From JAQVEB01 sp028698105 (lineage in GTDB: Bacteria; Bacteroidota; Bacteroidia; Bacteroidales; Dysgonomonadaceae), in NCBI GenBank assembly GCA_964293155.1, contig CAXYYA010000021.1:1-60423 (forward strand): a stretch of 60,423 nt of DNA, in the 5' to 3' direction. The notes under the pieces are model-generated. The model made no database searches, was not told the origin of the DNA, and saw only the letters and a program-made list of their open reading frames with translations. Of this stretch, positions 43,892 to 53,227 are shown piece by piece. Within the stretch, counting starts at the first letter, position 1; each line of letters starts with the position of its first letter. The translations under genes were made by a program, and so were the position numbers.

Positions 43892-45091
43892 TCACCAATT
43901 TGCCCATCGCATATAATCAACACTACCATAGGGATGAACGGCTACGTTTGTATCTACATTATTTTTTCCTAGCAGAAACTTGTCAACGAATGCTTCCACC
44001 TCAGGCCTTTGACCCTCAGGAAGCTGGCAATGTTGATGACCGGCGACAATTGAAAATCCAAAACGATCTGAAATACCGAAATTATCCCATACTTTCCTTG
44101 CAGCCTGACAAGAAACATATCCTGATTCATCGGCAAGCCACTCATAATCAGGATTTCCAAGACACAGCACCGCTCTTGGCGCTATCATTGCCAATAATTC
44201 ATGATGATCAAAAGGAAGCCTGGAGACATCTTTCGAGAATTTGAACAAATCTTCCATAAACCAAACATGACTTGTTTTTCCCAATGTTTCAACATTCCCC
44301 AATGTTTCCGAAACTCGCCATGCTGCAGCACCTCCGCCACCCGATTCCTGTGCAATGGTCAGAGCTATTCGCTCATCGAACGCCGCCGCGTAAATCGCCA
44401 TTTTCCCCGCGAAAGAACATCCGGTGATTGCCAAATGTTTCAAATCAATGGGTAGTTGATCGGCAACAAGTTCAAGCCCGTCAATCAACCGGCTGACTCC
44501 CCACGACCATGCGCTATAAGCTCCCATATATGCAAGATGAGGATAGAGTTTGTTGATGGGCTCATTGCCTCTTTTTTGTTGCCAGGCCATAACCTGGCTG
44601 AAATTAAACGGTATTTGCGCAATATTCCGATCCGAAAAAATTTCTGAAGGAAGACTGCCGGAGCCTCTGCCTATCCCAATTACAGCCGGAAACGGCCCTT
44701 TCCCTTCGGGCAAAACTATTGCAGAAGTCAACGTAAGGGTTTGTCCATTTTTAATTATACGAACCGTGAGTGTGTCGTTCAAAAAAACGGCTGTCAGTGT
44801 ATCGGGACGATCCGGTTTCGGTCCGATCTCATAATGCTGGATTTCAGCACCAATTTCATTTCTCCGACGACTCCAATCACAAAAGTTGGTAGAGCGCCCT
44901 TCACCCGACGACCATGCAAAAGGATCAGGCAATAGATCAATTACAGGAAGAACCTCCGGTGCAGGTAACGCGGGTTTGGGAAAATTCGCGCCTCTGTTCT
45001 CAACGTCATATACCAACGGTATCTTTTGTCCTTTAACGTTAAATAAAACGCTAATGAATAAGAATAATAACAAATTAACCCTGACGTTCAT
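43892..45091 (-). CDS. CE15-like glucuronoyl esterase
   Basis: 399 residues from the ATG at 45091, where a good signal peptide begins (NVRVNLLLFLFISVLFNVKG); another ATG at 45112 adds seven residues. Alpha/beta hydrolase fold with the CE15 layout: IVLPEGKGPFPAVIGIG, the nucleophile Ser226 in ITGCSFAGKMA, the acid region IAQESGGGGAAAWR, LCLGNPDYEWL and the catalytic His in AGHQHC. CE15 enzymes cut ester bonds between glucuronic acid of xylan and lignin alcohols. The usual Arg after the catalytic Ser (GCSRxG) is Phe here, so oxyanion geometry or preference may differ. Located between GH2 and GH115. Confidence 0.82.
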   Translation of the reverse strand: MNVRVNLLLFLFISVLFNVKGQKIPLVYDVENRGANFPKPALPAPEVLPVIDLLPDPFAWSSGEGRSTNFCDWSRRRNEIGAEIQHYEIGPKPDRPDTLTAVFLNDTLTVRIIKNGQTLTLTSAIVLPEGKGPFPAVIGIGRGSGSLPSEIFSDRNIAQIPFNFSQVMAWQQKRGNEPINKLYPHLAYMGAYSAWSWGVSRLIDGLELVADQLPIDLKHLAITGCSFAGKMAIYAAAFDERIALTIAQESGGGGAAAWRVSETLGNVETLGKTSHVWFMEDLFKFSKDVSRLPFDHHELLAMIAPRAVLCLGNPDYEWLADESGYVSCQAARKVWDNFGISDRFGFSIVAGHQHCQLPEGQRPEVEAFVDKFLLGKNNVDTNVAVHPYGSVDYMRWANW

Positions 45092-45117
45092 ATTAATTGA
45101 TGCTAAGCTCATCCTTG

Positions 45118-47853
45118 TTACTTGCTTTGTATTTCTATTGTTGCTTCCTGCAATCCCGGAGATTGAGCTTTTAGCTTTATCGTTCCTGATTTCCCTGCTT
45201 GGGAACGGATGATAGCCAAAACTTTTCCGTTGAAAGCGTTCCTCTCATGCGATGAAAATGATTCCATATTCATGGGATCACCATTATCAGTAGCCACAAT
45301 TTTGCCCGGGCCTTCAAAATAAAAACTGATCCGATTATTCGAACGGGGCACGGAAAGTCCTTCTTCATCAGTGATTTCGACGGTCACGAACGATAAATCT
45401 TTTCCATCGGCTACAATTTTCCGGCGATCCGCGATAACATGTATTTTTTTTGCTTTCCCCGTTGTTTTTACAATTTCTTCGGCCCACTTTTCTCCTTTTT
45501 TGTAGGAAATTGCCTTTAATTCTCCCGGTTCATACAAAACATTATCCCAACGAAGCCTGTATTCGTATTGCTGTTTTTTCTTGCGTCCCAACGATTTTCC
45601 ATTTAAAAATAATTCCACTTCATCGCCTGATGTAAAAACATGAACAGGCGTAACTTTGCCAACTCGTTCGGGCCAATTCCAATGCGGAAGAATATGCACC
45701 ATAGGAAAATCGGAGCGCCAGCGTGATTGATAGAGATAAAATCTGTCTTTCCTGAAACCGGCCAAATCAATAATTCCCGTGTACGAGCTACGGGCCTGAT
45801 AATAAGGTGTCGGTTCTCCGAGATAATCCCAGCCTGTCCACACAAATTCGCCAGCAACAAACGGATGACGATCGAGTGAGGCAAATACTTTATCGGCGCT
45901 TGAGCCGAAATCAACCGCATAGAGCTCGTATGAACTTACCTGCCCGGTGTTTGAATCGCCACCCGATCCATCGCGAACAGGTGAACTTAAAGCCTCGGTT
46001 ACGGGAAAAAGATAAACTCCGCGACTACTGAAAGCCGAAGCGGTTTCGGTGCTAATGATAGTTTTCCCGGGAAACATTTCGTGAAACGCATCGTATTGCG
46101 GGGCTGTTCTAATACGGTCGGTTCCTTCAAAAATGGAGTCCTGTCGAATTCCTTCCCCCTGATAGTTTAAGCCGATCAAATCGGCAACTTTTGGAAATTC
46201 CATGAATGGCTTTGCAAAATTCATTGCAGTAATTGTTGGACGACTCGGGTCTTCTTCTTTCACAAAGTCGTTGAGCCGTTTTGCTACTGCCGCTCCATCT
46301 TCACTGGTATATTGCTCCCCAACTTCATTACCGACACTCCAGGCGATAACCGAAGGGTTGTTCCTATCCCGTCTGACGAATGCCCTGGTATCGGGTTCCG
46401 ACCAGTCTTTGAAAATAAGATGAAAATCGTACGGCGTTTTCTTGCGTTCCCATGAATCGAAAATCTCGTCTATAACAAGGAAGCCCATTCTATCTGTTAA
46501 TTCCAGTAATTCCGGTGCCGGCGGATTATGCGACATACGGATTGCGTTGCAACCCATTTCACGTAAAATTTCCAACTGGCGCTCCGCAGCTCTAACATTA
46601 AAAGCCGCTCCCAATGCGCCCAAATCGTGATGTTGATTTACACCTTGTAACTTAATTTTTTTACCGTTTATTAACACTCCATTGCCGGGATCGAATTCAA
46701 CATCGCGAATGCCGAATTTCGTTTCGTAATTATCTATTTTTTTTCCGTTTTGTATCAAGGTCGTTACGGCGAGATACAGGTTTGGTGTTTGGGTGGGTTT
46801 TGGACCCCAACGCTTCGGATTGTTTAATTTTATGAAATCATTGACCTTTGCACGCGATCCGGCATCTATTTTAACTTTTTCCGAAGGAAAATTGGCAACA
46901 CTTTTCTTACTTTTGGCACCGTTTTCGTCTAATTCATAAATTTCGGAGGTTACCACGATTTCCACATCGGTTTTCGAATCGTTTTCGATGACAACTTCCT
47001 GGTTGATCGTCGCATCGGTTTTCGAAATATCTTTTGAAGTAAAATATGTTCCCCAATGTCCTACGTGAACCGGATTTGTTTTTACAAGCCACACGTTCCT
47101 ATAGATCCCCCCCCCGGGGTACCATCGCGCCGAATAGTTGGGATTATCGAGGCGTATAGCGAGCTGATTTTCTTCTCCGGGAACCATATACGGTGTTAAG
47201 TTCAAACGCCAGGAAGCATAACCATAAGGCCATCCGCCAACGAGTTTTCCATTGCACCAAACCATTGCGTATGACATAGCACCGTCAATATCGAGGAAAA
47301 AAGATTTTCCCGCGTCTGACGCCGGAATGTCCAGTTTTTTCCGGTACCATGCTACTCCATGGATGGGTAAACGTCCCATGCCTCCTCCTACTTCGGGGTA
47401 AAATCCTTCATAGAAAGGGCCGTTTATTGCCCAATCGTGAGGCAGATTTATTTTTTTCCAACCGCTATCGTCAAAATTGTTTTGTACGAATGGGAAATCT
47501 ACGCCTGGATCGCCTTGAGGTCGAATGTGATGATTCACAGGATCAGCAATAAAATCGTTTGCCGCAGGCAAAACCCATGGTTTTAATACGTTATCTGCGT
47601 CATGTGAGTTTATCGCTTCGGTAGGTTTTGCATCTGCAACAATATATTCGTTATTTTCAGAAATTTCCGGGCGGTTATCGTAAATCAGGTTATCGGCAAT
47701 TTCTGTGGAATCGTATTTATAGAAAAGCCAATCCTCGTTGATTGAAATATGTTCACGTGAGTTCGACGCAGTATCTCTATCAGACGTACATGAGAAAATC
47801 AATGCACATCCTAAAACGATTATAATACCTCGAATAACGGTAAACCTTTGCAC
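45118..47853 (-). CDS. GH2 family glycosidase (lipoprotein)
   Basis: 911 residues with a lipobox (IFSC, Cys22). The GH2 order is sugar-binding jelly roll (INLPHDWAINGPFYEGFYP, GAMSYAMVWCNGKLVGG, YPGGGIYRNVWL), an Ig-like domain, then the TIM barrel with GVNQHHDLGALGAAF, IRMSHNPPAPELLELTDRMG, acid/base Glu510 in WSVGNEVGEQ and nucleophile Glu603 in IISTETASAF. C-terminal DUF4982-like and Ig domains follow (VTPVHVFTSGDEVELFLNGKSLG). The sequence looks like beta-galactosidase, but GH2 also holds other exo-activities. In a xylan locus it may remove beta-galactose or another side-chain sugar. A C9 tract at 47107-47115 lies in frame. Confidence 0.87.
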   Translation of the reverse strand: MQRFTVIRGIIIVLGCALIFSCTSDRDTASNSREHISINEDWLFYKYDSTEIADNLIYDNRPEISENNEYIVADAKPTEAINSHDADNVLKPWVLPAANDFIADPVNHHIRPQGDPGVDFPFVQNNFDDSGWKKINLPHDWAINGPFYEGFYPEVGGGMGRLPIHGVAWYRKKLDIPASDAGKSFFLDIDGAMSYAMVWCNGKLVGGWPYGYASWRLNLTPYMVPGEENQLAIRLDNPNYSARWYPGGGIYRNVWLVKTNPVHVGHWGTYFTSKDISKTDATINQEVVIENDSKTDVEIVVTSEIYELDENGAKSKKSVANFPSEKVKIDAGSRAKVNDFIKLNNPKRWGPKPTQTPNLYLAVTTLIQNGKKIDNYETKFGIRDVEFDPGNGVLINGKKIKLQGVNQHHDLGALGAAFNVRAAERQLEILREMGCNAIRMSHNPPAPELLELTDRMGFLVIDEIFDSWERKKTPYDFHLIFKDWSEPDTRAFVRRDRNNPSVIAWSVGNEVGEQYTSEDGAAVAKRLNDFVKEEDPSRPTITAMNFAKPFMEFPKVADLIGLNYQGEGIRQDSIFEGTDRIRTAPQYDAFHEMFPGKTIISTETASAFSSRGVYLFPVTEALSSPVRDGSGGDSNTGQVSSYELYAVDFGSSADKVFASLDRHPFVAGEFVWTGWDYLGEPTPYYQARSSYTGIIDLAGFRKDRFYLYQSRWRSDFPMVHILPHWNWPERVGKVTPVHVFTSGDEVELFLNGKSLGRKKKQQYEYRLRWDNVLYEPGELKAISYKKGEKWAEEIVKTTGKAKKIHVIADRRKIVADGKDLSFVTVEITDEEGLSVPRSNNRISFYFEGPGKIVATDNGDPMNMESFSSHERNAFNGKVLAIIRSQAGKSGTIKLKAQSPGLQEATIEIQSK

Positions 47854-47934
47854 GATACCAAATTTATCGGATTCTTACTATTTTTTTCAGGTGAAAGTGG
47901 CCGGAGAAAGATATCCCCGGCCAACACTTAATTT

Positions 47935-49881
47935 TCAATATCCCGGGTTCTGATATGCTGCTTTTTCGGCATCACTCATTTCCATTCCATCGAGTTGGCC
48001 TTGAGGAATGGGACGCAGGTAATATTTAGGTTGAATATCACGTTTCACGGTGGTTGGTGTATGATCGCCGTAATTTGCACCACAAATTTCGTAAGTTGAA
48101 GCTAATTCGCCCCATTTTTGAGTACGAACTAGATCGTACCAGCGATAACCTTCTCCGTAAAATTCACGTGAACGTTCCATTAGAACATAATTAATATCTA
48201 TTGTTACAGGAGTTTTAGCAATCATATCGGCACTATTATCCTGAACTTTTGCAACATTACCATTATTATCCCATCTCCATTTGCCGGCTCGTGCGCGAAT
48301 AACATTTATCATATCTCTTGCACTTTTACCGGATTTCACGGTTGCGCCTTTTACTGCGGCCTCAGCTGCAATTAAATAAAGTTCCGAAAATTTTGCAATG
48401 GGAAAAGGGCGGGTGATGCCTGCATTAGGCTGTCCGAGTCCGCTACCGTTGTCTGTACGATATGTTCCCAACTTCCATAAACCGGGATAAACTATTCTGC
48501 TGACTCCTCTCGGAGAGACAACAAAGTCGGACCTTCCGGGTAGTACACCTACTCCGATATTACTTTTATAAACCGAGTTGGTGTAATCAATAGCGGTTGC
48601 GGGTTCATTGTCCAAAAAAGAAAGAATTGCTCCACCCGGATATACCTTCAAATTGTTTGCATTATAAACAAATTCATTCGAAGCGCCTCCTTTAGGCCAA
48701 TTTCCTCTGTAAACAGTCGTAAAGGTTCCATCGTATCGGGAGTCATTGCTTTTATCCGCAAACGTTTTTTCCAAAACGCCTATTGTTGGGCACATACGTG
48801 TCCACGGGCGCCCCAGGTGTTGTTCCGCTTCTCGTTGAACAGAACTTATCCGTGTACCCCAATCGGTTGTTGTGGCACTTCGTAAATTGGTATAATTCCA
48901 GGTCATCATCCACACCGCGAAATTATCGGGCGCACCACCGCTTCCGTAAGTTAAGCTGCCACCGTTATAAAATTCGCTTTCCTCGGTATGGTCGGCATAC
49001 AAGAGTATTTCGTTGTTCCTGTCATTTGGAGCCCAGTTAACATCGTAATACGTTGGTTGTAGCCCAAAAGAACCGGGATTCTCAATGGCACTTGTGGCCA
49101 CGTCATAGGCTTGCTGGTAGTACCACTGCGCATTGTGTCCGTCAGGATCAGTTCTTGCCGTTTCGGGATAGGTAGGAATGTTGTTGGGATTTTCCAACCA
49201 CCAACCATAAGTTAAATAAGCCTTGGCCAAGTAGAGACGTGCAACTGTTTTTGTTACTCCACCAGTAATCCTTCCCTTCTCCGGCAAGTCATTTACAGCC
49301 TTCATCAAATCCGGGAATATTGCTTTTGTGTAAACCTCGGGAACTGTGTTACGTACAGACGTTCGTGATGTTGATGTATTGAACGCAAGTTCACCGGCGC
49401 CCAAATCCAACGGAACTCCACCAAAAGTTTGAACCAAAAGAAAATAGTCAAAGGCCCTAAAAAATCTGGCCTCCGCTATTAAAGCATCGGAAATGCCAAC
49501 CTTAGACGCATTTTCAATAATACCGCTAGCGGTATTAATATTTGGGAATGCCGCCCCCCACAAAACATCTGCGCGGCTACTGGTAGGCGTTATAGAACCA
49601 ACGCCCGAAAGATCCATATCCTTAAAATTAGCATCTGCACTTTGAGCGTAGGTTGCTTCATCAGTGCCGGTAAGACATGTGTTATAATAATATGCCTGTC
49701 CGTAAATGTACCGTAAATGTGCGTACATTGATGTCAAGCCACCGTAAACCCCTTTTTCGGTTTGAAAAAAACTTGGTTCGTAAATACTCCTGGGTTGCTC
49801 TTTTAATATATCGGAACAGGATGTGATGAACGATATTATCAGCAGTAAACCTATAATTGTTTTTATATGTATCCGTTTCAT
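47935..49881 (-). CDS. SusD-like outer-membrane glycan-binding lipoprotein
   Basis: 648 residues with lipobox FITSC (Cys22) and then SDILKEQPRSIYEPSFFQTEKG, the usual SusD start. Tetratricopeptide-like helices include AEARFFRAFDYFLLVQTFGGVPL, VARLYLAKAYLTYGWW and KFSELYLIAAEAAVKG; the C-terminus has NYVLMERSREFYGEGYRWYDLVRTQKW, diagnostic for RagB/SusD. It forms the lid over the SusC barrel and binds the oligosaccharide on the cell surface. It is the second gene of the operon, 12 bp after susC. The ligand is inferred to be a xylan fragment from the enzymes downstream. Confidence 0.95.
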   Translation of the reverse strand: MKRIHIKTIIGLLLIISFITSCSDILKEQPRSIYEPSFFQTEKGVYGGLTSMYAHLRYIYGQAYYYNTCLTGTDEATYAQSADANFKDMDLSGVGSITPTSSRADVLWGAAFPNINTASGIIENASKVGISDALIAEARFFRAFDYFLLVQTFGGVPLDLGAGELAFNTSTSRTSVRNTVPEVYTKAIFPDLMKAVNDLPEKGRITGGVTKTVARLYLAKAYLTYGWWLENPNNIPTYPETARTDPDGHNAQWYYQQAYDVATSAIENPGSFGLQPTYYDVNWAPNDRNNEILLYADHTEESEFYNGGSLTYGSGGAPDNFAVWMMTWNYTNLRSATTTDWGTRISSVQREAEQHLGRPWTRMCPTIGVLEKTFADKSNDSRYDGTFTTVYRGNWPKGGASNEFVYNANNLKVYPGGAILSFLDNEPATAIDYTNSVYKSNIGVGVLPGRSDFVVSPRGVSRIVYPGLWKLGTYRTDNGSGLGQPNAGITRPFPIAKFSELYLIAAEAAVKGATVKSGKSARDMINVIRARAGKWRWDNNGNVAKVQDNSADMIAKTPVTIDINYVLMERSREFYGEGYRWYDLVRTQKWGELASTYEICGANYGDHTPTTVKRDIQPKYYLRPIPQGQLDGMEMSDAEKAAYQNPGY

Positions 49882-49893
49882 TTTATATTTTTT

Positions 49894-52800
49894 TTAAAAT
49901 GTTAAATTAATACCTATCAGATAATTACGAGTTGAAGGTGTATTGGTTCCAATCGTCAACAATCGTCTTAAATTACTTGAATATGCAACAGCAGCATTTT
50001 CATTTCCATACGAGTTTGTTTCGGGGTCCATTCCTGATTCTTTGTTATAAGGAGAAAACATAACAAATGGATTTTGCACTGTGCCATATATTCTTAAACT
50101 ATTTATGCCATAATGTTTTAGCCAATCTTTATTCAAATTATATCCTAATGTTATGGAACGTATTTTAAGATAAGATGCATCAAAATAGCCCAATGTGCTT
50201 CCATACTTGGGATTGTCACTGCTTGCAATTCCTCCGGGTTTCGGATATTTGGCCCCTGTATTTTCGGGTGTCCAGTAATCAACCTTAACATTTCCTCTTC
50301 TTCCGCTCATTAAATTCAGATAACCGGCTGACGAATACAATGTACTGATCAAGGTTCCACCGCTCTTAAAAACGCCGATGAGACTAAGATCGAATCCTTT
50401 ATATGCAACACTGGTATTGAATCCACCCTGAAAATTGGGCTCCCAACTTAACACCTGGCGGTCCGCCGGTCCTATTTGTCTTGTGGGCGATCCATCGGCA
50501 TTATAGTCACCGGTGTATTTCACTTTAATCATGCCGACATTACCTCCGGGTTCTAACACGTTGAGATAAGGGTCGCCTTCTTGCCATAAACCTATTTTCT
50601 CATAATCGTAAATAACGTCAATCGGATGTCCTACGAACCACCAGTTTCCTTCGTCTCTTAGCTGTCCTGATGCAAGGGCAACCAGTTTATTCTTATTGCT
50701 GTAGATATTGATTCCCGCATCCCATGTCCATCCATTATAATTGTCCAATATAATGCCGTTAAGCGAAACCTCCCAACCTTTATTCTGGGTTTGTCCTATA
50801 TTGGCCATGTAACTGCTTACACCGGACGTGGGTGGAAGATTAACACTCAGAAGAATATCTTTGGTATTGGTTAAATAATACTCAATTGTACCTGATAATC
50901 TTCTGTTTAAAAACGAAAAATCAACTCCATAATTCCATGTTTCAGAGTATTCCCACCCTAAATTCGGATTTGGCAATTGCGAGACATAGTAACCGGTAGA
51001 AAATTCAGAACCAAAATTGTATGGTCTTGTGTTTAATCTGCCAAGGGTAGCATAAGGTGCCACTGCCTGGTTTGAAGTTTCTCCATATCCCATGCGCAAC
51101 TTTAACATGTCGAGATAATCCAAGCCTTTCATGAAAGATTCGTTTTTCATATTCCAACCAAGAGAGATTGCGGGATATGAATGCCATTTGTGTCCTTCAG
51201 CCAATCGCGAGGAAGCATCAGTACGAAATGTAGTGCTCAGCATGTAGCGGTTGTCATAAGAGTACATTAAACGTCCCATCCATGACATTAACCCGCTGAG
51301 TTGATAATCCTGATAATCCGGATTTATGGTTATTTCGCCTGCAGCACGCCCTAAATTATAAAACTGAAACGCGTCTGCCGGAATATCTTTTGCCGAAATC
51401 TGAGAGCGGTTATATTTCGTTTGTTCAGCGGAATACATGCCCACCACATTCACTTGATGTTTTTCCGCAAATACACGATCAAAAGTAACTAAGTTTTCAA
51501 CTGCCCAGTTTGTTATTAACGAATTACTGATGGTTGCCGTTGAGGGAGTCGAAGCTGTGGTACTGAATACGCCTTCACCGGTATAACTGCCTCCGTTGCT
51601 TGTGCGGAAATTCAAACCGAGATTCAAGCGGTACTTCAAACCTTCGATCCGGGGAATTTTTACTTCCCCAAATAATGTATTATATGAACCGAATGCTTTG
51701 TTTTGATCAATCCATTTATCGCCCAAATTTTCGATAATTTCTCTTGAATAAACCCATTGTTCATCCAGTGGCATTTTGATTGTTCTTTTCCAAGTACCGT
51801 CTTCGTTGTAAGGATTGGCAATTGGAGAAGGACTTAGAACTCCATAAATGCCTAAGTTGTTTCCATTAGTCAATGAATAATTATTATTCGTGGAAAAGCC
51901 AAAACGAAAAGCTCCAACCTCCTGATCTAATGAACCCCTTATGGAGTAACGACTGTAATCTTGTCCCGGAAGAACAGCTACATCTTTGTAATATCCTGCT
52001 CCGAAGTTATAATTTCCCTTGTCGGTTCCACCTGAAACACCAATGTCATGACTTGTTACCATACCGGGTTTATAAAACAAATCCTGCCAATCTGTATTTA
52101 CATCATCCGATTCATCTACACCATTCGTAAATTGACCGGCAGCTTTACGAAGTTCAATGAACTCAGAGGCATTCATCATCGGATATTTCGAGAAAATATT
52201 TTTCGCGCCATAATAACCGTTATAAGAAAACTGAGCTTTTTGCCCGCGTTGTCCTGAATTTGTTGTTATCAAGATAACACCATTTGCACCACGAGAGCCA
52301 TAAATTGCGGTTGCAGATGCATCTTTCAAGATATCAACACTTTTAATATCGCTTGGACTAATATCGCTAATAGAGCCGGCAAAGGGAATACCGTCGAGCA
52401 CCACTAACGGATCATTACTTGCATTCAGCGATCGTGTTCCACGGATGCGTATTTGCATCTGTGACCCGGGTTTCGACGAAGTCTGTGCCATATCTACTCC
52501 GGCAATCCTCCCTTGCAAGGCCTGCGTAATGTTCGATGAAGCTACTTCGCGTACATCATCTCCCCGCATGGAGGCAACTGAACCTGTAACCGCTTCTTTT
52601 CGCTGTGTACCATAGCCAACAACCACCACTTCTTCCAAGAGTTCTGTATCTTCTCTCAGAATAATATTAATGATTGCTTGTCTGTTTACAGGTACCTCCT
52701 GCGATGTAAAACCCACATAAGATATTACAAGCGTAGCGTCTTGAGGAACATTTAGGGTAAAATTCCCATCAATATCCGTAACCGTACCGTTTGTGGTTCC

Positions 52801-52953
52801 TTTTTCTACAACATTCACCCCAATCAACGGATCTTTATTCGAATCCGTGACTGTTCCTCTAACCGTTAACGATTGAGAAAAAACATACATGGGGATTATT
52901 AATAAAAGAAATAATCCCAACCGTTTAGAAAATCCAAAGTCTTTCATTTGCAA
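49894..52953 (-). CDS. SusC/RagA family TonB-dependent transporter
   Basis: 1019 residues. Signal peptide at about 8-26, then a carboxypeptidase-like domain (TVRGTVTDSNKDPLIGVNVV, GTVTDIDGNFTLNVP). Next is the TonB-box-like EEVVVVGYGTQRKEAVTGSV and the plug domain with IRIRGTRSLNASNDPLVVLDG and ILKDASATAIYGSRGANGVI. The remaining 800 residues form the 22-strand barrel, ending in YLIGINLTF with a terminal aromatic residue. It imports oligosaccharides into the periplasm using TonB energy. First gene of the 13-gene xylan operon, about 105 nt behind a promoter with a conserved upstream block. Confidence 0.96.
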   Translation of the reverse strand: MQMKDFGFSKRLGLFLLLIIPMYVFSQSLTVRGTVTDSNKDPLIGVNVVEKGTTNGTVTDIDGNFTLNVPQDATLVISYVGFTSQEVPVNRQAIINIILREDTELLEEVVVVGYGTQRKEAVTGSVASMRGDDVREVASSNITQALQGRIAGVDMAQTSSKPGSQMQIRIRGTRSLNASNDPLVVLDGIPFAGSISDISPSDIKSVDILKDASATAIYGSRGANGVILITTNSGQRGQKAQFSYNGYYGAKNIFSKYPMMNASEFIELRKAAGQFTNGVDESDDVNTDWQDLFYKPGMVTSHDIGVSGGTDKGNYNFGAGYYKDVAVLPGQDYSRYSIRGSLDQEVGAFRFGFSTNNNYSLTNGNNLGIYGVLSPSPIANPYNEDGTWKRTIKMPLDEQWVYSREIIENLGDKWIDQNKAFGSYNTLFGEVKIPRIEGLKYRLNLGLNFRTSNGGSYTGEGVFSTTASTPSTATISNSLITNWAVENLVTFDRVFAEKHQVNVVGMYSAEQTKYNRSQISAKDIPADAFQFYNLGRAAGEITINPDYQDYQLSGLMSWMGRLMYSYDNRYMLSTTFRTDASSRLAEGHKWHSYPAISLGWNMKNESFMKGLDYLDMLKLRMGYGETSNQAVAPYATLGRLNTRPYNFGSEFSTGYYVSQLPNPNLGWEYSETWNYGVDFSFLNRRLSGTIEYYLTNTKDILLSVNLPPTSGVSSYMANIGQTQNKGWEVSLNGIILDNYNGWTWDAGINIYSNKNKLVALASGQLRDEGNWWFVGHPIDVIYDYEKIGLWQEGDPYLNVLEPGGNVGMIKVKYTGDYNADGSPTRQIGPADRQVLSWEPNFQGGFNTSVAYKGFDLSLIGVFKSGGTLISTLYSSAGYLNLMSGRRGNVKVDYWTPENTGAKYPKPGGIASSDNPKYGSTLGYFDASYLKIRSITLGYNLNKDWLKHYGINSLRIYGTVQNPFVMFSPYNKESGMDPETNSYGNENAAVAYSSNLRRLLTIGTNTPSTRNYLIGINLTF

Positions 52954-53065
52954 ATCAATTATTACATTTAAACGAAAATTTAACCGTTATTATGACCAAC
53001 CTTCAAAAACCAATCCAGCGAGTATTTGCTGAAACTCAGATGGGTATATAAATTATTTATACTGA

Positions 53066-53092
53066 CAAAAATATACATTTATTTTTATACAA
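53066..53092 (-). promoter_or_regulatory. susC operon promoter
   Basis: On the minus strand TATTTTTG (53073-53066) fits TAnnTTTG and a TTG (53092-53090) lies 16 bp upstream. Transcription would start near 53058, about 105 nt before the susC ATG. The ten bases at and upstream of the -7 box are identical to those at 58561-58570. Confidence 0.65.
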
Positions 53093-53107
53093 TTTATTTA
53101 TTTTGTA

Positions 53108-53157
53108 TGTTACAAAACATATTATATCAAGTTAATATATATTGTATTTATTACTAT
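53108..53157 (-). promoter_or_regulatory. conserved block upstream of the susC promoter (putative activator site A)
   Basis: Two shared parts are seen. TGTTACAAAACA (53108-53119) corresponds to TGTTTTAAAACA at 58603-58614. Then TATCAAGT, ATATATATTG and TATTACTAT, within 53125-53157, recur in the same order and spacing at 58621-58653. The block ends 51 bp from the -7 box here and 52 bp at the other site. Position just upstream of -33 suggests binding of an activator, such as a hybrid two-component regulator; the protein is not encoded in the window. Confidence 0.6.
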
Positions 53158-53227
53158 TATACGCCTCTTTCATATATTCAAAAAAAATTCCGTAGTAGTA
53201 CCTTTATGAGATAAGCAAGTGAAAGCT

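Noticed and set aside
53158..53227. Terminator between GH43-CBM6 and the susC promoter
   Set aside because: No GC-rich stem followed by T was found; the AT-rich words there are better explained as regulatory DNA.
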